DNA of 64,000 nt from the NCBI GenBank assembly GCA_023423895.1, contig JAFAER010000115.1, positions 1 through 64,000 on the forward strand. The letters run 5' to 3'. This document shows, in pieces, positions 7,227 to 16,716 of the stretch. The notes under the pieces are model-generated. The model did not search any database. It worked only from the letters and a program-made list of their open reading frames with translations, and was not told where the DNA came from. This DNA is from Pseudomonadota bacterium (GTDB taxonomy: Bacteria > Myxococcota_A > Polyangia > Polyangiales > Polyangiaceae). How positions within the stretch are numbered: position 1 is the first letter of the stretch; every line of letters begins with the position of its first letter. The position numbers and the translations under genes are program-made.

Positions 7227-8969
7227 TCAAGGCTGCGAGACGCGGCGCGCGCGCTGATCTTCGTAGAGCGACGGCGGGTAGAGCAGCTCGCCCTTGTCAC
7301 GGCCCTCGACGAAGTCCTCGGGCGCCGTGCCGGTGCCCGACTTCGCATCGACGTCCGTGTCGACCTTCAGGCTCGGCGTCGTGCCGATCACGTAGCCCCA
7401 GCCGAACTGGCGGGATGTGATCGTCCCCGCCCCGGAGCCACGCCAGACGACGCTTCCCGTACCGGTGTGGCCAGCCCCGTCGCTGTACGCGCCGCGGTTC
7501 TCGAACTTGAAGCCGTCATCGAGCTCGCAGCTGTCGACCAGCGTCGCCATCGCGAGGGAATGATGATGCTCGCTCGCGCCTTTCTCCGGCGTGAGCTTGC
7601 CGTTGATCAGCGAGAGGAGCTCACTCCCCGTGGAGGTGCAGCGAAGGAAAACCGTCCCCGAATTGCCGAAGCCCCAGTTCTGGATGAAATTGTGCCGGCC
7701 GCGGCGCGCAACGGAATCGGCCACGAGCACCTCGCTCGTGCGCGACACCTCGAAGAGGTAGCCGTTGCCGCCGCTGCCGCGATTCTGCGGGTTCTCCAGC
7801 GAAGACTCGAGGATGCTGACACGTTTGGCGTCCTCGATCAGGATCCCGTTGCTGCGGAGGTGATACGCCGTCTTGTCCGACGCCGACTGCCCGGTCGCGC
7901 CCGGCGTCGGGACGGAATGGACGTCGAGGATCCATGCGTCCGTGACGTCGTTCATCGTCAAGACATGCACTCGATCTTCGGCCCACGCGTCGTTCCACGC
8001 GACCGCATCCGATACCGCGAGATGCTCGACGCCGACCTCTCGCAGGTAGCCGGTCTCCTTCTGCAGGGTCGCGCCGTCGCGCACCTTGGTCGGATAGCGA
8101 AGCGGCACGTCCAGCGTCACCTTGTGCGGCTTCGACGACCGATCGATCGCGACGATCTTACGACGGAAGAACGTCTGGTACTTCCCCGCGAACGTCGTCC
8201 ACGTGCCCTCCATGCCGTGTTCGGCCACGAACGCGGGCGTGATCTTGAAACCGACGGAGACGTCGTCGCCGACGGCGAGACCGCTCGCGTCGTCGAGCAG
8301 GACGTCCTTGGCGCGCTCCGGCGCATCCGCCGCGAAGGGCCTCCCCGAGTCGCGCGAGATGCTGCCGGAGAACGTGATGTGGGCCGAGTGCGCGACGCCG
8401 CTCTTCCTGCCGAAGCGTAAGACGGTGCTCGTGCCCGACCCGCGAAGGACGATGCCGCTCGACTTGATCGTGAGGGCCTTGTCGACGCGGAACGTCCCCG
8501 CCGGGAACAAGACGACGCCGCCACCGGCCCTCGACGCCGCGTTGATGGCATCTTGAATGGCGGAGCTCGAATCTGCCTTGCCGGTCGCATCCGCCTTGTA
8601 CGTCTTCACGACGTCGTAGACGGCGCCTGGCGGCGACGCCGGAGGACGCTCGCCGTAGCGGTAGCCCGCGTAAGAGAAGTCGTGAAGGTAACGACCGTCG
8701 GACGTCGCAGGCTGATCGGCCGTCCACGTCGGCGCATAGAGCTCGCTGCACCACCGGTCCGACGGACACGTGCGATAGGGCTCCGTCGGCGCGTTCGGCT
8801 CGTCGTCGGGATCGAGAGGCGCCGACGCGCTCTCCTTCTCGGAGGCTCCAGGGACATCGACCGTCGTATTCGCGACGTTCGACGAGGCCGACACGCTCTC
8901 CGTTGCGCAAGCGACGGACACCGTCGCAAGCACGAAGAGCGCACTCCAACTACGAGTGCCGCTCGTCAT
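7227..8969 (-). CDS. Secreted lipoprotein with pectate-lyase-superfamily beta-helix
   Basis: The 580-aa product begins with a lipoprotein signal peptide (FVLATVSVAC, lipobox Cys about 21) and a polar linker. From about 110 it matches the Pectate_lyase_3 fold: DSSSAIQDAINAA, GGVVLFPAGTFRV, LTIKSSGIVLRGSG. Later rungs carry repeated N/D/G turns (HRSNGILIEDAKRVSILES-like). Proteins of this type are right-handed beta-helices that bind or cleave polysaccharides. I see no decisive catalytic triad, so enzymatic activity is uncertain. It is probably anchored in the outer membrane. It is the first gene of a minus-strand run continuing into the CoA-transferase gene. Confidence 0.8.
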   Translation of the reverse strand: MTSGTRSWSALFVLATVSVACATESVSASSNVANTTVDVPGASEKESASAPLDPDDEPNAPTEPYRTCPSDRWCSELYAPTWTADQPATSDGRYLHDFSYAGYRYGERPPASPPGAVYDVVKTYKADATGKADSSSAIQDAINAASRAGGGVVLFPAGTFRVDKALTIKSSGIVLRGSGTSTVLRFGRKSGVAHSAHITFSGSISRDSGRPFAADAPERAKDVLLDDASGLAVGDDVSVGFKITPAFVAEHGMEGTWTTFAGKYQTFFRRKIVAIDRSSKPHKVTLDVPLRYPTKVRDGATLQKETGYLREVGVEHLAVSDAVAWNDAWAEDRVHVLTMNDVTDAWILDVHSVPTPGATGQSASDKTAYHLRSNGILIEDAKRVSILESSLENPQNRGSGGNGYLFEVSRTSEVLVADSVARRGRHNFIQNWGFGNSGTVFLRCTSTGSELLSLINGKLTPEKGASEHHHSLAMATLVDSCELDDGFKFENRGAYSDGAGHTGTGSVVWRGSGAGTITSRQFGWGYVIGTTPSLKVDTDVDAKSGTGTAPEDFVEGRDKGELLYPPSLYEDQRARRVSQP

Positions 8970-9088
8970 GTGTCATGCACGATAGAAGATCTCGAACGAG
9001 AGATGCGAGCCCGACGACGCGCATCCACGACGTTTCGTGCGCGCACATCTCCGATGTCGGCACTGACGATCACGTCGGAGCACCGGTG

Positions 9089-9433
9089 ATGCGCGCTGAC
9101 GATCGCGTGCACTTCAGCGTCGTCGCACGCGTATTCGAAGACGTTTCATGCACCATGCATGGATGGGCTCCACCGCTCGACAGCGTCGAGCTTGCGCGCG
9201 AGCTCCAGCACACGATCGTGGACGCTTTGCGCACGATCGAAACGCTCCGCATGAGCACGACAGTGCGTCGCAAGCACGTCCCAGCGCTTACGGTCGCGCT
9301 GACGAACGGGGCGAACCGTCCGACAGCGCTCCTACCGGATCGCGAACGTCACGTCGTCGATGAAGACGACCCGGGCTCTCCGGTCAGTGCCGGACATCCT
9401 CGAGCGTTCGATCGAGATTGTAGGCAGCGCTGA
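9089..9433 (+). CDS. Possible small protein in the gap upstream of the GH15 gene end (doubtful)
   Basis: The 8970-9383 gap (about 410 bp) has no recognised gene. A plus-strand frame from an ATG at 9089 encodes about 114 aa with a helix-like middle ([20 protein letters not shown]) and mostly G/C third positions until it runs antisense into the GH15 gene end. I recognise no family and see no clear ribosome-binding site. It may be a real small gene or chance open frame in GC-rich DNA. Nothing else in the gap is identifiable. It probably holds the promoter of the beta-helix lipoprotein. Confidence 0.25.
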   Translation: MRADDRVHFSVVARVFEDVSCTMHGWAPPLDSVELARELQHTIVDALRTIETLRMSTTVRRKHVPALTVALTNGANRPTALLPDRERHVVDEDDPGSPVSAGHPRAFDRDCRQR

Positions 9434-11219
9434 TCAGCGCCAGGTGCGTCAGCGCCTGCGGATAGTTCCCGAGGGCCTCGCCCGTCGCGCTGGTCTGCTC
9501 GGCGTACAGCCCGAGATGATTCGCGTAACCGAGCATGCGTTCGAAGAGGAGGCGCGCCTTGTCGAGAAGCCGGCGATCCGAGCGCCCAGCACGCGTGAGC
9601 GCCTCGACGAGCCAGAACGTGCACATGTTGAAGGTGCCCTCTCTGCCCGGGAGACCGTCCTCCGGCTTGTCGGTGTCGTACCGGTAGACGAGCCCGTCGG
9701 AGAGGAGACCGCCTTCGTGGGGCGGCCGGCTGATGACATCGAGCGTGCTCAACATCTTCGGGTCGACCGGAGAGACGAAGAAGACGAGAGGCATGATGAG
9801 GTTCGAAGCATCGAGCGTCTCGTGGCCGAACGCTTGGACGAACGCACCACGACGCTCGCTCCATCCGCGCGTCATGATCGCTTCGAAGATCCGGTCGCGC
9901 TCGGCGAGCCAGCGGTCCTGAGGCGCGGGGAACGATCTCTTCGCGGCGAGCCTCAATCCGCGGTCGACCGCAACCCAGCACATCAGCTTCGAGTAGACGA
10001 AGTGTCGCTTCCCGCCCCGCGTCTCCCAGATGCCCTCGTCGGGCTCCTGCCAGTGCTCGCAGACCCAATCGATGAGCCCCCGCAACATCACCCACAGGTC
10101 GTACGAGATCGGCATCCCGTACTTGTTGAACAGGTACACCGAGTCCATGAGCTCGCCGTAGATGTCCAGCTGCAGCTGGTCGTACGCGCCGTTGCCGATC
10201 CGAACGGGAGCCGAACCACGGTAGCCCGCGAGATGGTCCAGGCTCGACTCCGAGAGCTCACGCCGTCCGTCGATCCCATACACGATCTGGAGGGGGAACT
10301 GCTCGAGCGCCTGACGACAACGGCCCGTCAGCCACCACATGAACCGGCCGGCCTCCTCCGTGAACCCGATGCGCAACAGCGCGTAGAGGGTGAATGCCGC
10401 GTCCCGGATCCACGTGTAGCGATAGTCCCAGTTGCGCGCGCCACCGAGCACCTCGGGCAAGCTGCAGGTTGGTGCCGCGACGATGGCCCCCGTCGGGTCG
10501 TACGTAAGCAGCTTCAGCACGAGCGCGGAACGTTTGACGGTCTCACGCCAGCGGCCGCGGTACGTGCACTTGGACAACCAGCGACGCCAGAACTGGATCG
10601 TGTCCTCGAACGCCTGCGATGCCTGCTCCGTCGTCGCTGGCGGACGGCACGCAGCGGCGCAGTCGATTCCACGGAAGACGAGCGTCGTCTTCTCTCCCTC
10701 GCTCAGCGTGAAGCGCGCTTCGACCCCGCGCTCCGTGCGTACGAGCGGGATCTCGGTCGATAGCGCGAGCGTCGTCCCGCCTTTGCTGGAGAACACGGCG
10801 CCGTGCTCGGTGATCGTCGTCGTCGCCGGCTCGCGCGCGTAGTCGAAGGCCGGCTCACACACGAGGTGGAGGTCGATCGCCCCGCGGACGCCGGAGACTC
10901 TCCGAACGAGCTGATCCTCCCATTGAGCAGAGGAGGACACCGGCATGAAGTCGTCGATCTCCGCAACGCCGCCGGGCGCGAGGAAGCGTGTCGTCAGGAC
11001 GTTCGTATCCGGCCAGTAGAGCTGCTTCGAGGCGACGTCGTCGTCGGTCGGCCCGATCGCGAAGCGACCGCCACGTTCGTCGTCCAGCAATGCGGCGAAG
11101 ATGCTCGGCGAATCGAAGTGAGGAAAGCAGAACCAATCGATCGAGCCGCGCATGCTGACGAGCGCAGCGGTCCGCATGTTCCCGATCAGGCCGTAGTTCT
11201 CGATGCGTTGGTACGCCAT
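9384..11219 (-). CDS. Glycoside hydrolase family 15 (glucoamylase/trehalase-like)
   Basis: The 611-aa product from the ATG at 11219 begins with the GH15 signature [20 protein letters not shown], followed by [20 protein letters not shown]. The catalytic domain has [39 protein letters not shown] (general-acid region, Glu395/Glu399) and [20 protein letters not shown] near the end (general-base region). Family members hydrolyse terminal alpha-glucosidic bonds of starch-type glucans or trehalose. There is no signal peptide, so it is cytoplasmic and likely acts on storage sugar. Upstream in-frame ATGs exist, but the family alignment starts at MAYQRIENY. Choice between glucoamylase and trehalase cannot be made from sequence alone. 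Confidence 0.92.
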   Translation of the reverse strand: MAYQRIENYGLIGNMRTAALVSMRGSIDWFCFPHFDSPSIFAALLDDERGGRFAIGPTDDDVASKQLYWPDTNVLTTRFLAPGGVAEIDDFMPVSSSAQWEDQLVRRVSGVRGAIDLHLVCEPAFDYAREPATTTITEHGAVFSSKGGTTLALSTEIPLVRTERGVEARFTLSEGEKTTLVFRGIDCAAACRPPATTEQASQAFEDTIQFWRRWLSKCTYRGRWRETVKRSALVLKLLTYDPTGAIVAAPTCSLPEVLGGARNWDYRYTWIRDAAFTLYALLRIGFTEEAGRFMWWLTGRCRQALEQFPLQIVYGIDGRRELSESSLDHLAGYRGSAPVRIGNGAYDQLQLDIYGELMDSVYLFNKYGMPISYDLWVMLRGLIDWVCEHWQEPDEGIWETRGGKRHFVYSKLMCWVAVDRGLRLAAKRSFPAPQDRWLAERDRIFEAIMTRGWSERRGAFVQAFGHETLDASNLIMPLVFFVSPVDPKMLSTLDVISRPPHEGGLLSDGLVYRYDTDKPEDGLPGREGTFNMCTFWLVEALTRAGRSDRRLLDKARLLFERMLGYANHLGLYAEQTSATGEALGNYPQALTHLALISAAYNLDRTLEDVRH

Positions 11220-11345
11220 GCCGCGCCGAGCAGGCATCTGCATCCAGCGAGCCACTCGCGAGTCGTGGCGACGCATCGTGAGACACGAAGCGCGGCCGGT
11301 CCGATCGATCTACACGTCCGTGGCCTCTCTGATTACGGTCTCGGC

Positions 11346-12344
11346 ATGGCGCTCGAGAACACGCAGGTTCGGCTCGCTTCACGTCCCGTCGGCTTCCCGG
11401 AGGAGTCGAACTTCCGGGTGACGACCGAGCCGGTGCCGGAGCCGAAGGACGGCGAGGTGCTCGTGCGCAACCACTACCTCTCGGTGGACCCGTACATGCG
11501 CGGGCGCATGAGCGAGGGCAGGTCGTATGCGCCGCCCGTCGCGCTCGGCGACGTGATGGTCGGCGGAACCGCAGGCGAGGTCATCGCATCGAAGAACCCG
11601 GCGTTCACCGTGGGAGACCGCGTCGTCGGCTCGTTCGGATGGCAGGAGTACGGCATCTCGAACGGACGTGGCCTCACCAAGGTCGATGACGAGATCCCGC
11701 TGTCCGCTTACCTCGGCGTGGTCGGGATGCCTGGCGTCACCGCGTACATCGGGCTGTTCGACATCGGGGACCCGAAGCCGGGCGAGACCGTGGTCGTCTC
11801 TGCAGCTGCCGGCGCGGTAGGCAGCGTCGTCGGCCAGCTCGCGAAGCTCTCCGGTTGCCGCGCCGTCGGCATCGCGGGCGGGAAGAAGAAATGCGACTAC
11901 GTCGTCGCCGAGCTCGGGTTCGACGCGTGCATCGACTATCGCTCATCGACCTTCGCCGACGAGCTGCGCGCGGCCGCCCCTGGAGGCGTCGACATCAACT
12001 TCGAGAACGTCGGCGGGCCCGTCATGGAGACCGTCCTCGGGCTAGTGAACGACTTCGCACGAGTGACGCTATGCGGACTCGTCTCGTCGTACAACGAGCA
12101 AGACGCCTACCCGTTCAAGAGCCTTCCGGTACTGCTCTGGAGGCGCGTGAAGCTCCAGGGCTTCATCGTGTCGGACCGCATGGAGCGCTGGCCGAAGGCG
12201 CTCGCGGATCTCGGGATGTGGGTCGCAGAGGGCAAGCTCCGGTACCGCGAGACGGTGACCGAGGGCCTCACGAACGCCCCTCGCGCGTTCTTCGGCATGT
12301 TGCGCGGAGAGAACCTCGGCAAGCAGATCGTGAAGCTCGTGTGA
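11346..12344 (+). CDS. NADP-dependent MDR oxidoreductase (curcumin-reductase/PTGR-like)
   Basis: The 332-aa product is a zinc-independent medium-chain reductase. It shows HYLSVDPYMRGRMSE near the N-terminus, LGVVGMPGVTAYIGLFDIGD, the nucleotide-binding stretch VVVSAAAGAVGSVVGQLAKL, and FENVGGPVMETVLGL. These motifs are typical of the CurA/YncB and leukotriene-B4-dehydrogenase-like group, which reduces conjugated double bonds with NADPH. It is cytoplasmic. It is transcribed away from the GH15 gene and 32 bp ahead of the next gene. The physiological substrate is unknown. Confidence 0.9.
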   Translation: MALENTQVRLASRPVGFPEESNFRVTTEPVPEPKDGEVLVRNHYLSVDPYMRGRMSEGRSYAPPVALGDVMVGGTAGEVIASKNPAFTVGDRVVGSFGWQEYGISNGRGLTKVDDEIPLSAYLGVVGMPGVTAYIGLFDIGDPKPGETVVVSAAAGAVGSVVGQLAKLSGCRAVGIAGGKKKCDYVVAELGFDACIDYRSSTFADELRAAAPGGVDINFENVGGPVMETVLGLVNDFARVTLCGLVSSYNEQDAYPFKSLPVLLWRRVKLQGFIVSDRMERWPKALADLGMWVAEGKLRYRETVTEGLTNAPRAFFGMLRGENLGKQIVKLV

Positions 12345-12376
12345 GGGCGGACGAACCCAGCACGCCATCCCAACGG

Positions 12377-13729
12377 ATGGCCGACGTCGAGCGCGGCGTA
12401 GCTCGAACCGCATCACGGAACACGACGTGCAGCGCCGCCAGCGTGCGCACGGCTCCCGTCCACGTTCGGCTCACGCCCCGGTCGAGATCGCTGCTGCGCG
12501 CCGGCGCCGTCCTCGCGCTCGCGCTCGCGTTGATCGAAACGTTCGACATAGAGGAGAGCCGCAGCGCGCCGCGGTCGCCGACGTACGCGGCCGACGTCGC
12601 GCCCATCCTCATGCGCAACTGCGTGGGCTGCCATCGCGGAGGTGGGATCGCGCCGTTCCCGTTGCTCACCTACGAGGACGCGAAGAGCCACGCTGCCCAG
12701 ATCGCCGACGCGACCCGGGCGCGAAGAATGCCGCCCTTCAATCTGGACAACAGCGGCACCTGCAACACGTACAAGGATGCGCGCTGGCTCGACGATTCCG
12801 AGCTCGCGACCATCTCGTCATGGGTCGCGGCCGGGACACCGCTCGGCGATTCGACGCGCGTACCTCCGGCCCCGCCACCACCGCCGTCGCTCGATCGGGT
12901 CGATCGCAGGATCGAGATGGAGCTCCCCTACACCCCCGACCCGGCGAGGCAGGACGACTACCGATGCTTCGTGATCGACCCGCGGCTCGACAGAGACGAG
13001 TTCGTGACCGGATTCCAGGTCCACCCCGGCGATCCCCGCATGGTGCATCACCTCACGCTGTTCGCGCTCGACACGGACGAGGCGGAGCACGCGGCCGCGG
13101 AGCTCGATGCAGCAGAAGCCGGCCCTGGCTACACCTGCTTCGGCGACACGCGTGTGGAGTCACGGTGGCTCGTCGGGTCCGGACCGGGAAGCCGCGCGCT
13201 GGAGCTTCCCGAAGGCACCGGGCTCCGGATGCGAGCCGGTCGCAAGACGGTGCTCCAGATGCACTACAGCCGCGCAGCGGGCTCGACGTCCGACCGCACG
13301 ACGATCGATCTGAGGCTTGCGCCGAGCGTCCCGGTGGAGGCGTTCATCGGAAACCTCGCCAACTACGACATCGCGATGCCGCCGGGCATCCGCGAGGCCC
13401 GTCAGACCGCGATGATGATCGTGCCCGAGTCCGTCACGCTCTGGGGGCTGTGGCCACACATGCACTTGATGGGCACCAAGCTGGAGATCGCGGTCGTCGC
13501 GGGCGGGGGCGAGCAATGCCTCGCCCGGGTCGATGACTGGAACTTCCACTGGCAAGGGTTCGCGAACTACACGAAGCCGATCGCCCTCTCCAAGGACGAC
13601 ATTCTGAAGATCACCTGCACGTACGACACGACGAGCGCTCGCCGCCTGACGACATGGGGCTCGAGTAGCGACGACGAGATGTGCATCGCCTTCCTCTACA
13701 TGACCCCGCGCGACAACTCCGCGCATTGA
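12377..13729 (+). CDS. Exported haem-c plus copper type II monooxygenase-like protein
   Basis: The 450-aa product has an N-terminal hydrophobic segment (about 36-53) and a c-type haem motif CVGCH with the distal ADVAPILMRN context. A C-terminal domain resembles the copper-dependent PHM/DBM monooxygenase fold: RMVHHLTLF, KTVLQMHYS, PHMHLMGTKLEI and a terminal DEMCIAFLYM that could supply the Met ligand. These His/Met clusters match the two-copper layout of that family. Fusion of a cytochrome and a monooxygenase-like domain would let electrons reach the copper site in the periplasm. Substrate is unknown. The N-terminus up to residue 30 is low-complexity, so a later start is possible. Confidence 0.8.
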   Translation: MADVERGVARTASRNTTCSAASVRTAPVHVRLTPRSRSLLRAGAVLALALALIETFDIEESRSAPRSPTYAADVAPILMRNCVGCHRGGGIAPFPLLTYEDAKSHAAQIADATRARRMPPFNLDNSGTCNTYKDARWLDDSELATISSWVAAGTPLGDSTRVPPAPPPPPSLDRVDRRIEMELPYTPDPARQDDYRCFVIDPRLDRDEFVTGFQVHPGDPRMVHHLTLFALDTDEAEHAAAELDAAEAGPGYTCFGDTRVESRWLVGSGPGSRALELPEGTGLRMRAGRKTVLQMHYSRAAGSTSDRTTIDLRLAPSVPVEAFIGNLANYDIAMPPGIREARQTAMMIVPESVTLWGLWPHMHLMGTKLEIAVVAGGGEQCLARVDDWNFHWQGFANYTKPIALSKDDILKITCTYDTTSARRLTTWGSSSDDEMCIAFLYMTPRDNSAH

Positions 13730-13744
13730 GACGACTAGCGCCGC

Positions 13745-14350
13745 CTAGATCGGGAACAGGAGATGAACGAGCTCGCCACGGCCGCTGACGCCGTGTTTCT
13801 CGTACACGCGGGAGAGGTGCTGGCGGACCGTCTTGTCGCTCATCGACAGCACCTGAGCGATCTCCGGGCTCGACAGTCCCTTCAGAGCGAGGAGCGCGAT
13901 CTCCGACTCTCTCGGAGTGAGCCCGGCACGGCTGAATGCGGTCGCGACCGCCTCCGATGGATCCGGGCGCGGAGTCGTCAGGCGGTCGAGCACCGAAAGA
14001 AGCTCCGGAGCGCGGAACGGCTTCTCTAGGAGGTGCGACGCGCCGAGGTTGAGCGCGCTCTTCACCTTCGCAACGTCGGCGAACGCCGTCACGATCACGG
14101 CGGGAGCGCGTGCCGTGCGCGCTCTCAGCGCCTCGAGCACCCGCAGGCCTCCCGTGTCATCCGCGCCGAGGACGATGTCGATCACGGCGATGTCCGGCAG
14201 ATGACGATCGTCGAGCTGTACGAGCGCGCCCGCGACGTCGGATGCGACGGCGACCTCGTAGCCGCCGCGCTGGAGCGCACGCGCGAGCGCGCCCTGCGCC
14301 TCGGGCTCGTCCTCCACGAGGAGAAGGCGAGGACGATGCGTTCGTGTCAT
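13745..14350 (-). CDS. Response regulator, receiver plus LuxR-type HTH
   Basis: The 201-aa product has a receiver domain with acidic pair VEDEPEA, phospho-acceptor Asp58 in VIDIVLG, Thr in VIVTAFAD and Lys in LLEKPF. A C-terminal LuxR/FixJ-type DNA-binding domain follows (LTPRESEIALLALKGLSSPE, then TVRQHLSRVYEKHGVSGRGE). It overlaps the kinase gene by 4 nt (ATGA), so kinase and regulator are co-translated. The pair is divergent from the metal-efflux operon starting at 15424 and is a good candidate to control it. That link is inference from position. Confidence 0.93.
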   Translation of the reverse strand: MTRTHRPRLLLVEDEPEAQGALARALQRGGYEVAVASDVAGALVQLDDRHLPDIAVIDIVLGADDTGGLRVLEALRARTARAPAVIVTAFADVAKVKSALNLGASHLLEKPFRAPELLSVLDRLTTPRPDPSEAVATAFSRAGLTPRESEIALLALKGLSSPEIAQVLSMSDKTVRQHLSRVYEKHGVSGRGELVHLLFPI

Positions 14351-15333
14351 GCGGCCTCCGCGCGAACGGGTACGACCAGCTCGAACGACGTCGCGAAGCC
14401 AGGCACCTGCACGGGCGCGAGGTCTCCGCCGAGAGTACGCGCGAGCGCGCGGGCGATCGGGAGCCCGAGCCCGAGTCCGCCCGACTTCTCGGTGCGGAGC
14501 GCCTGGAACACCATCGCGCGACGCGACTCCGGCAAACCCGGACCGTCGTCGCTCACGCGAACGAGCACGCGATCGTTCGCCGGCTCGTCGACGATCCTCA
14601 CTTCAACCATGCGCGCTCGCCGTTCGTCGGGGCTACCTTCGAGGGCATTTCCGACGAGGTTGTCGAGGATGATGCGAACGAGCTCGGCGTCCACGTTTGC
14701 CGACGCGTGCCGATCCCCCTCGAATCGGAGATCGATCCCGAGCTCGGCAGCGAACGGGCGGAGCGACGCGACGATCTCCGAAGCCGTCGCTCCGATCGGA
14801 CGCACCTTGCGGCGTTGCGGGCCGTAGCGGGTCAACGAGCGTAACGCGTCCAGCGGGACGAGCGTGCGATCCATCTGGCGGCGAACCCGCTGCACCTGCT
14901 CGGCCACCGCTGCCATGTCGCCGGTACGCGCGATCTCGTCGAGCTCGTCGACGAGGAGCCCCATGGCGTGAAGCGGGTTCTTCAGCTCGTGCAGTGTCGA
15001 CGCGGCAACGACCCATACCGCTTGGTCTCGCTCCACGTGTCGAAGCCGCGAGCGCAGCTCCTCCGCGCGCGATGCCTCCGCGTACGCCAGGCGCGCGCGC
15101 AGATGAAGCCAGTGAAGCGCGAGACCGAGCAGCGCGCCGGCGAGGACGGGGATCCCTCGGTCGACGAACGCATGAAAGGCGAAGAACGAACGCGTCCAGC
15201 CGACGCGTGCCCATTCCGTCTTCGCCCAGTCGTCCGTCTGCGTGTTGAGGAACGCGTACGCGAGCCCGGCGAGGAGCCCGGCAGCGACGTACAGATAGGG
15301 ACCACGCTGGCGATCCGTTGCCACCGAGCTCAT
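14347..15333 (-). CDS. Membrane sensor histidine kinase
   Basis: From the ATG at 15333 the product is 328 aa. Two hydrophobic segments (about 12-29 and 55-75) flank a short periplasmic loop of about 25 residues. A coiled-coil-like helix leads to the phospho-acceptor box STLHELKNP with His115. The HATPase_c domain has N box LDNLVGNALEGSPDE, G1 box VSDDGPGLPES and G2 box GGLGLGLPIARALA. The small loop suggests sensing inside or near the membrane. Upstream open frame to 15516 is Arg-rich and not family-like. The 90-bp gap to the divergent efflux operon probably contains both promoters. Confidence 0.92.
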   Translation of the reverse strand: MSSVATDRQRGPYLYVAAGLLAGLAYAFLNTQTDDWAKTEWARVGWTRSFFAFHAFVDRGIPVLAGALLGLALHWLHLRARLAYAEASRAEELRSRLRHVERDQAVWVVAASTLHELKNPLHAMGLLVDELDEIARTGDMAAVAEQVQRVRRQMDRTLVPLDALRSLTRYGPQRRKVRPIGATASEIVASLRPFAAELGIDLRFEGDRHASANVDAELVRIILDNLVGNALEGSPDERRARMVEVRIVDEPANDRVLVRVSDDGPGLPESRRAMVFQALRTEKSGGLGLGLPIARALARTLGGDLAPVQVPGFATSFELVVPVRAEAA

Positions 15334-15423
15334 GCTCGCCCGAAAATAGCCCGTCGGGCGGCGGAAGCGACCTCCGGCAGTTGTCGGATGTCCGGCTCGG
15401 CTTCGAGCGCGTAGACCTCTCCC

Positions 15424-16716
15424 GTGGGCCTGTTCTGCCGACCTACGGCTGCGCTCGTCGCAATCGCGATCGAGACCGCGTCCGGACTGGGTGCCGCGCA
15501 CGCCGCGTCGCCCCAAGAGGCTGCGCAGCCGAACGGTCGTGGAATGTCACTCGCTCGGGCCATCGAAGACGGTGCTCGGCGCGGTCCAGCCGTCATCGAG
15601 TCGACGCACAACCGAGACGCCGCGGCGGCGTTCGCACGGCGACCGGGCTCGTCGCTTCCCTCCGTTCCTCAGGCGACCGTGATGGCAGGCGCGCGCCGTC
15701 CATACAACTTGCCGACCGGCCCCGAGCTCGCGGTCACGTTGCAGCAGGAGATCTCGATGCGCGGCCTCGGTGGAGCGCGCCGCCGAGCGGCCGACTGGGC
15801 GGCACGCGCCGCCGCGACGGACCTCGAGCGCGCTCGGATCGAGGGGTCTGCGACGGCCGCGCTCGCTTGGGTCGATCTGCTCGAAGCTCAAGGGTTGTTC
15901 CGTCTGCGGACGGCCGCCGCGGACGACGCTGCGCGGCTCGCACGCATCGCCGAGGTCCGAGTGACGAGCGGCGTCGCGACGGCGGTGGAGCGTTCCCTTG
16001 CGAGGGCCGAGGTCGGGACCGCGCAGCTGGCCATCCTCGATGCCGAGGGACGCGCGACGGAGGCGCGGATCGCGCTCGCATACGCGACGGGCACCGCGAT
16101 GGATGAAGCGCTCGCGGCCGACGGGCGACTCGAGGACACCGACGATTCACCGATCGACGGGCGCGCCGTCGTCGAGCGGCTCACGCAGCATCCTGCGGTC
16201 CGTGCCGCAGAAGCGCGCGCTGGTCAGGCCTCCGCCGAAGGCTCCGTCGCACGCGCGACCGTCGGTCCGAGCTTCTCGGTCGGCGCGACGCTCTGGCGCG
16301 AAGGGTCCGGCGATCACGCAGCGGCGGCCATCGTATCGGTGCCGCTGCCCTTCTTCGATCCGGGTCGCTACGACGTCGGCCGGCAGTCGACCGTGACCGC
16401 CGCAGCGCAGAGCCATGCAGCTCGTCTTCGAGACGAGCTCGAACGCGAGACGCGCCTCGCGGTCCACGATCACGAACACGCGCGCGAAGTGCGAACGCAG
16501 CTCCGCGACGGCGTCGTCCAACCGACGAAAAGCGCTCTCGACACGGCGATGACCGCATATTCCGCCGGGACGAACGACCTCGGCGTGGTCCTTCTCGCCC
16601 GCCGGTCGGCGCTCGCGGCCGAGGAGCGACTGGTCAGCGCGATGGCCGACGTATGGCGTGCCGACATCCGCCTCTCTGCGCTCGCAGGGACGCTCGCCCG
16701 AGGCGCAACACGATGA
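15424..16716 (+). CDS. Outer-membrane efflux factor (TolC/CzcC family) of a heavy-metal pump
   Basis: The 430-aa product has a signal peptide (ending near GAAHA) and two repeats of long Ala/Arg-rich helices as in TolC-type trimeric ducts. Sub-sequences typical of the CzcC group include GPELAVTLQQEISMRGLGGA and SVPLPFFDPGRYDVGRQ. It should form the outer-membrane exit channel of the RND pump encoded downstream. The start is GTG at 15424. It overlaps the adaptor gene by 4 nt (ATGA), so the operon is tightly coupled. The metal specificity cannot be read from this subunit. Confidence 0.88.
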   Translation: MGLFCRPTAALVAIAIETASGLGAAHAASPQEAAQPNGRGMSLARAIEDGARRGPAVIESTHNRDAAAAFARRPGSSLPSVPQATVMAGARRPYNLPTGPELAVTLQQEISMRGLGGARRRAADWAARAAATDLERARIEGSATAALAWVDLLEAQGLFRLRTAAADDAARLARIAEVRVTSGVATAVERSLARAEVGTAQLAILDAEGRATEARIALAYATGTAMDEALAADGRLEDTDDSPIDGRAVVERLTQHPAVRAAEARAGQASAEGSVARATVGPSFSVGATLWREGSGDHAAAAIVSVPLPFFDPGRYDVGRQSTVTAAAQSHAARLRDELERETRLAVHDHEHAREVRTQLRDGVVQPTKSALDTAMTAYSAGTNDLGVVLLARRSALAAEERLVSAMADVWRADIRLSALAGTLARGATR

